DNA of 64,000 nucleotides. It comes from Stichopus chloronotus (lineage: Eukaryota; Echinodermata; Holothuroidea; Aspidochirotida; Stichopodidae). The translations under genes and the position numbers were made by a program. Numbering within the stretch: the stretch's first letter is position 1; every line of letters starts with the position of its first letter. The notes beneath the pieces were generated by a model. The model did not search any database. It was not told the origin of the DNA and saw only the letters and a list, made by a program, of their open reading frames with translations. The stretch covers positions 10,361,575 to 10,425,574 of the forward strand of contig CM037832.1 of assembly GCA_021234535.1 (NCBI GenBank), read 5' to 3'. Below are positions 59,286 to 64,000 of this stretch, piece after piece.

Positions 59286-61579
59286 TCCACCACCAATTCA
59301 ATTAAAATTTGCTAAATAGGCCTATAGAGTCAGATTCACCGCACCTTAAGATATTCTTGTTTCTGTTGTTTGTAATCCACAAAAGTTCATTAAATCCATT
59401 GTATTCATTCTAGTCAGCGGTAACATAAAAACTGTTTTTTTAATACTTTTCTAACATACCCCCTTCCCCATCCTCACTATGCTATATGGGACCAACAATG
59501 ATCACACCCGGAAAATGTTCTTTTATATTATAGGCAGTTCAAGATAAGACAATGAGCATTACAGGAGGGCAATTTTTCTTAAGCGGTCGATTTAATCTTG
59601 ACCAGCCAGAATGGTGACTTTATCTTTACCGGCATCCCTCCCCTTACCACACACCCACCCACCTGCACCCACACACACAGAAGGTATTTTCCCCATATGC
59701 ATACATAGACCTACATGCAGGATCTGTGCAGTAGCCATGTAACTGGAGAAGCGACATGAAAGTTAATGGTACCGCAAAACTGCAAACACCGAAATACAAG
59801 AAACCCTGCGCTGCCTTTATTAACTCAACTTTGAGGGTAGACTGGTAACTATTCCTCATCCTAAAATCTCTTCTTCATCTTTGTGGCTTTATTTTTTATT
59901 TTTGAGACTGTGATGTTTCTTTAATTACTTTAACAGCTTTGTCCTAGATTCAAAGAAAAGAAGATAATTTATTCACCTGGTTTTAGGTGTAATGCTTGCA
60001 CGGGGGTTATTTGAAAGATATTTTGAAGAGCCAAGTATTTGCTCAAGCATATGTTTTATATGTTCATATGAGGTCGCCTATAAAGGTTGCCTCGCTCCAC
60101 TTCGTTGGATCCCTTAAACACAACAAAAATGGGTTAAACCCAAAACCTGCTGGTTACTGACCTATCATGTGGAAACATATATGTTAATTAATGCAAACTT
60201 AGGGCAGAAAACATTGAAAGATAAGAACTGAAAGAGGGGCGGGAGCGAGGATTAACCAATGATTGTGGGGTGCAAGACTCCATCCTTGCAATTTATAATG
60301 CCTTCACATATCAACCTGCTGTATGCTCACAACAGAAAAGGATTTTCGTCGCAGACTGTACAATCTACTTGGATAGCGACATCCTGTACTTGTAGACGTA
60401 CCCCCGTCTTACATGGCCTTTACCTGCCCTATGCAACAACGAAAATATTTTCACTCCTTGAACAAATCTCTTTGACAGCTTTCCTTCTTGAGGTGAGTCA
60501 AACATGGTTAAATTAACTTTGGGGGTTGTTGTCATGCAGCGAGGCAGGTGATATAGGCCCCAACAGCAGCCTACGCCTGCCTATACTATACACTCACCGT
60601 GGTAGGCCTGTACGTTTATATTTATGTGACACTTGTCGCTGCGTTAGTACTTGAAGCACGTTGATCGACACTGACTAATTGGGGTCAACAGAAATGTCAA
60701 TTGGAAACGATAGCCTTCCATCAAGATATAGGTAATGTAATTTCTGGCTGGTTACCCAACAAGACACCGACGAGAGAACGAGGTCCTTTATCGCTGAAAA
60801 TTTCGTCACCCTTTTAGCAGAGAAGCCACCTCGCTGTGCACGCCATCTATCCTCGCTTTTATAGTCTGTGGTGAGGTCTCAGCGTGAACGTTGAATCACT
60901 AGTTAACGATAACCCGAAACATTAAAGCGATACACCGAGAAATACAGCTGGGGCAGAAATAATGAGCAGAAAAAAAAAAGACAAACAAAAAATGAATTCA
61001 TTTGTAAAATGACTGCATCTAGAAAACTTAATGAAACCTTTTGCCAACCCCCATTGTTTTTTTTTTGTGATTATGCATTTACATTCTTGTCGTGAATAAC
61101 ATGTTCATTGAAACTACTTGGGACAAGCTCGAAGAAGATAATTGATTTTCATAGGAAAGTTCTTTTTTTCTCTAGTAAATACACTTATGGATACACTGCT
61201 GTTTACTGGGACAAAAACGCAAGTCTTAAGTATGAGGAATTAAAAGTATGTATCATGTACAATCTGTTCGTATAGATGGAATGAACCTCGCCTTTAAGTT
61301 TGCAAATGAAGCCTATCAAGGTAAATAAAATATCGCCTGCCGTAATCCACACGTGTTATAAATACAAGTAAAATCTACATGTGCATATGAATATATGGAC
61401 ATCCTTACCGTGTTATGCATTCCAGTATGCTTCAATGGATTCAGTAAAAGCAATTCAGTGCTTCTCTGTACTCTCTGTTTTCTCTGTACGTACTGGAAAT
61501 AGGCCTGTTTATGGTACACTGCTATGCGCATGAACGAACTATAATTTGTGAATGTACTTCCTTTCAAGCCAAGGGAGAA

Positions 61580-61590
61580 GGGGGGGGGGG
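61580..61590. repeat. G11 homopolymer tract
   Basis: A pure G run in a purine-rich context (aagggagaag before it, tgggg after it). Confidence 0.95.
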
Positions 61591-61779
61591 TGGGGATTCA
61601 GAGTTTCATTTGCTGTTTGAAGAAACCTCCACCATGAAAAACCCCACTGGGTAGGGGTGCTATCGTACCTTTTTTTACACAACAGGATCCAAAATATCCT
61701 CAAATTAAATAAATATAGTACACAACGCAGTTGACGACAGTGATATCGTCAAACATACCATTTTTGAAGGGTTCTCGAC

Positions 61780-61925
61780 GGTTCCCGGATAATTCCCCCC
61801 CCCCCCATATTTTCAACGGAAAACTCCCAAGGAGACAACGTCACTCGGGCAATCCCCACCCTAATCCTTTCCCTGGAGGAATTGTCCCGGAAATTGTCGG
61901 GGGGGGGGAATGATTGTCGGGTCAC
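61780..61925. repeat. Inverted repeat around C12 and G10 tracts
   Basis: CCCGGATAATTCCCCCC on the left and GGGGGGGAATGATTGTCGGG on the right are complementary with a few mismatches, spaced about 90 bp apart. A second arm-like segment (GGAATTGTCCCGGAAATTG) lies inside the right half. Both strands have 60-62-codon open frames here, as expected for such low-complexity sequence; neither is credible as a gene. Confidence 0.65.
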
Positions 61926-61989
61926 GATCTTCAACATGATGGTAAATCAATACAGATAGGTAGATGTAAGTTGTTCAAAAGTAAGTACT

Positions 61990-62072
61990 TGACTAGCGAG
62001 GTAGACAGGTTCATGGGTAGACAGGTAGACAGATAAGTAAGGTAGGCTAGTTAGATAGGTTGGTAGATAAGA
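61990..62072. repeat. Degenerate GGTAGACA / TTAGATAGG repeat
   Basis: GGTAGACAG-type and GGTAGATA-type words repeat over about 80 bp (tagacaggt, tagacagat, tagataggt, tagataag), a diverged tetra- or octanucleotide repeat. Confidence 0.7.
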
Positions 62073-62377
62073 ACAATCTAATGTATGTTACAACTTCGGA
62101 CACTTATGTTTTAGTTTGCACTGCCATGAAATTTAATCGATGGAATCAGTCACTTGGAACTATGGTAATCACCGGTAACAATATCAATTCAATCTCCCCA
62201 TAGAACTTAAATGCATGAGGAAAAAAAAAATAAGACATTTGTTTTAAGGATGAAGCACCTTAATTTCATAGAAAGTCAGAGATAAAGTTTCAAAACATTC
62301 CATGGGCTTTGCATGATAAATCACGTCATTTAAGTCATTGACTTATGAGACGAGGACACGGGGCAGTCTGTGCACTC

Positions 62378-62839
62378 TGTGACACCATGTGACAACAAAC
62401 GTAACAGTTGCATGTGACATTTAGGACACAGAGAGAAAACCGTAAGTGACAGAATTTTCCTAGCTCATCCACACAAGTTCGAAAAAATAAACACATGCAT
62501 CCGGCGTCATAAAGTTTTGTGCTACTTCTAATTGAAATAAGTTAAACATCACATGTTACAAAGTTATTTACATCAACAGTACATGTAAGACGTTGATGTA
62601 ACAAACAATAAGGCAAATGTCACACCTGTCACATAACGCCATTATAGTATGAAACCCTTAAGGTGACCACTTAATCATTTAATGTGATACCTTGATGTAA
62701 ATGTCTCTTTTGATGTGACAAAAACCGCTATGACACAGTTGACGTGATAAATAAACAGTTCCATTTCGTGTGACAAATAAAGAATCCAAAACTTTAAACA
62801 CTTTTGAAGGAAACAATTGAATTAACGGCGAGTGTCACA
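62378..62839. promoter_or_regulatory. Cluster of TGTGACA / TGTCACA motifs
   Basis: Eight exact occurrences of the heptamer in either orientation lie within 462 bp: 62378, 62388, 62413, 62618, 62627, 62714, 62769 and 62833. Far fewer than one would be expected. Two adjacent copies form TGTCACACCTGTCACA, which contains TCACACCT, the T-box half-site. The cluster could be a binding-site cluster or an old degenerate satellite; units are not evenly spaced. Confidence 0.4.
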
Positions 62840-63197
62840 ACATGATATGATGCAATTCATCGGGGACAAAATTAACACTAATGCTTTAAGTACTGTCAGA
62901 CAGAAAACCTTACGATCCAACTTACATCAAAATCAAAGTTGACAACCGAGGCAAATAAATTTCGAAACCTAACTATGATAATGTGTTTTAAAACCTCCAT
63001 GCAAGACTTTAATCTTCTGCTTAACAATCTGTAGTTGGTATTTGCTTTTCCCAGCTAGTTCCAGTTGATATGCTCAATTGGCCGCAACAGCGAACGTCTG
63101 TTCGCAGTTAAAATTGTGTCAGGATATTTTCCCAAACACGGTCTTTTTATTTTCAGTACTTTTTTATTAGTGTCAATTGGATCTTGCACATTACAAC

Positions 63198-63400
63198 AGT
63201 GAAAAGGAAGTACAGCGTTTGTTTTACAGAAAGAAGTGATATTTTCAAAAGCTAATATTTGTGAACACAGAATGATAGATCATTCAAAATGAGGAAACAT
63301 GGCGGCCATTTTCACAAGAAATAAGTTTCTTACAGACAGAAATTCGGTATACTTGCAGACTGATTTGTTCATCCAAACTTTCAATAAATTAAAACGATGA
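63198..63400 (-). mobile_element. MITE family A, partial copy 4
   Basis: The sequence tracks the copy at 10790 in the same order: gcgtttgttttacag, then gaacacagaatgatagatcattcaaaatgagga, then caagaaataagtttcttacagacagaa, then tttgttcatccaaacttt. The match stops at about 63400, before the distal terminus, so this copy is truncated or decayed at its right end. Confidence 0.6.
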
Positions 63401-63743
63401 TTCCGTAACTGTGTGGATCTGACGGGATCCAATCAGTTCGCTGTTCATATTGAACTTCTGGCTTAACATAATATTCTGAACAATTTTATTCCTGACTGAG
63501 CCAGAAACACTCTTGAAAAGGTCATGCGCAGAAATTGAACATACAGTTGATATGTTGACCCAAAATATGGTTACATCAACAGAAATGCACAAACAAGCAC
63601 ATTTTGAGCTGAAAACGACAAAACAAAGAGACTAGTGGCAACCAAAAAAAAAAAAACTGTTAGGCCAGTGAGGCTACGAGTAGCATTTGCACAATGTCTG
63701 TTTTGGGGCAGGTTACTCGGAGGAAAACTACAGCAAAAGCTTT

Positions 63744-64000
63744 GTCGAGTAATTTTCACAACTATTGTACGTATCCTCTCGGTAAAGTATATCTCTCGCA
63801 ACTATTGAACCTATCCTCTTGGCAAAGAATTTCTCACAACTATTGTACCTATCTTCCCGGTAAAGTATCTCGCACAATTACTGTACATATCCTCCTAGTA
63901 AAGTTTTTTTTCTCACAACTACTGTACCTATCATCCTGTCAAAGTATCTATCGCAACTATTGAATCTATCCTCTTGGTAAAGTATTCTCACAGCTATTGT
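63744..64000. repeat. Minisatellite, ~44-bp unit, runs off the window end
   Basis: About six units of the type TCACAACTATTGTACCTATC followed by CTCTTGGTAAAGTAT repeat to the last base. Variants affect the C/T-rich part and the spacer. The plus-strand frame 63694-63963 covers the array and shows repeated LSSWQ / NYCTYLPGK-like translations, which reflect the repeat and not a protein. Total length is unknown because the array is cut by the window edge. Confidence 0.85.

Larger units (their letters stand above)
57880..62370. other. Non-coding stretch, no gene recognised
   Basis: Short open frames only. The 100-codon plus-strand frame at 58653-58955 has no recognisable domain and is within chance length. 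G15, C15, G11, C12 and G10 tracts are listed separately. Confidence 0.55.

Noticed and set aside
63694..63963. Plus-strand frame with internal repeats
   Set aside because: It is the translation of the 44-bp tandem array.
1..64000. Bacterial operons, phage or plasmid genes
   Set aside because: There are no long adjacent frames, no ribosome-binding-site spacing and no recognisable bacterial protein; microsatellites and MITEs indicate an animal genome.

Overview
The window looks like non-coding DNA from an animal nuclear genome. It is AT-rich (about 62% A+T by eye) and has no bacterial-style gene packing. Almost every open frame is as short as chance predicts. It carries many microsatellites, minisatellites and long pure C or G tracts, and many short non-autonomous DNA transposons with terminal inverted repeats. 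The excess of the palindrome TAGGCCTA, the poly-C/poly-G runs and the density of short inverted-repeat elements are, to my recollection, typical of marine invertebrate deuterostomes such as echinoderms. That assignment is an inference with low to moderate confidence.

Protein coding: I recognise no gene. One frame stands out, a minus-strand open frame ending at 11964. It is longer than expected by chance and could hold a 3'-terminal exon of about 101 codons, preceded by a good splice acceptor and followed by an AATAAA. I do not recognise the protein. A weaker plus-strand frame at 16606-16923 has a faint, possibly accidental resemblance to part of an ETS DNA-binding domain.

Layout. 1-4.9 kb is plain sequence with a small 10-bp tandem repeat and several TGACGTCA palindromes. 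4.97-5.31 kb and 10.79-11.14 kb hold two copies of a TTAA-flanked MITE (family A), with further copies near 57.6 and 63.2 kb. 11.26-11.62 kb holds a copy of family B, whose intact copy is at 49.84-50.22 kb. 12-12.3 kb is the candidate exon. 12.6-29 kb is mostly featureless with microsatellites. 30.99-31.56 kb is a long-armed inverted-repeat element (family C). 35.4-40 kb is the most structured part: a CpG-richer nest of inverted-repeat elements comprising one foldback at 35.5-36.0 kb, a short GC-rich hairpin, two copies of a foldback family whose arms look like a start codon plus splice donor, and a separate TIR MITE between them. 41.9-46.2 kb has two related GAGTGA elements and a 16-bp minisatellite. 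54-64 kb is rich in minisatellites and paired G/C tracts and contains a dense cluster of TGTGACA/TGTCACA motifs.

The main signals are therefore mobile-element biology and over-represented palindromic octamers (17 exact TGACGTCA, under 1 expected), not a gene system. All similarities were found by eye; alignments, database searches and RNA data were not available.
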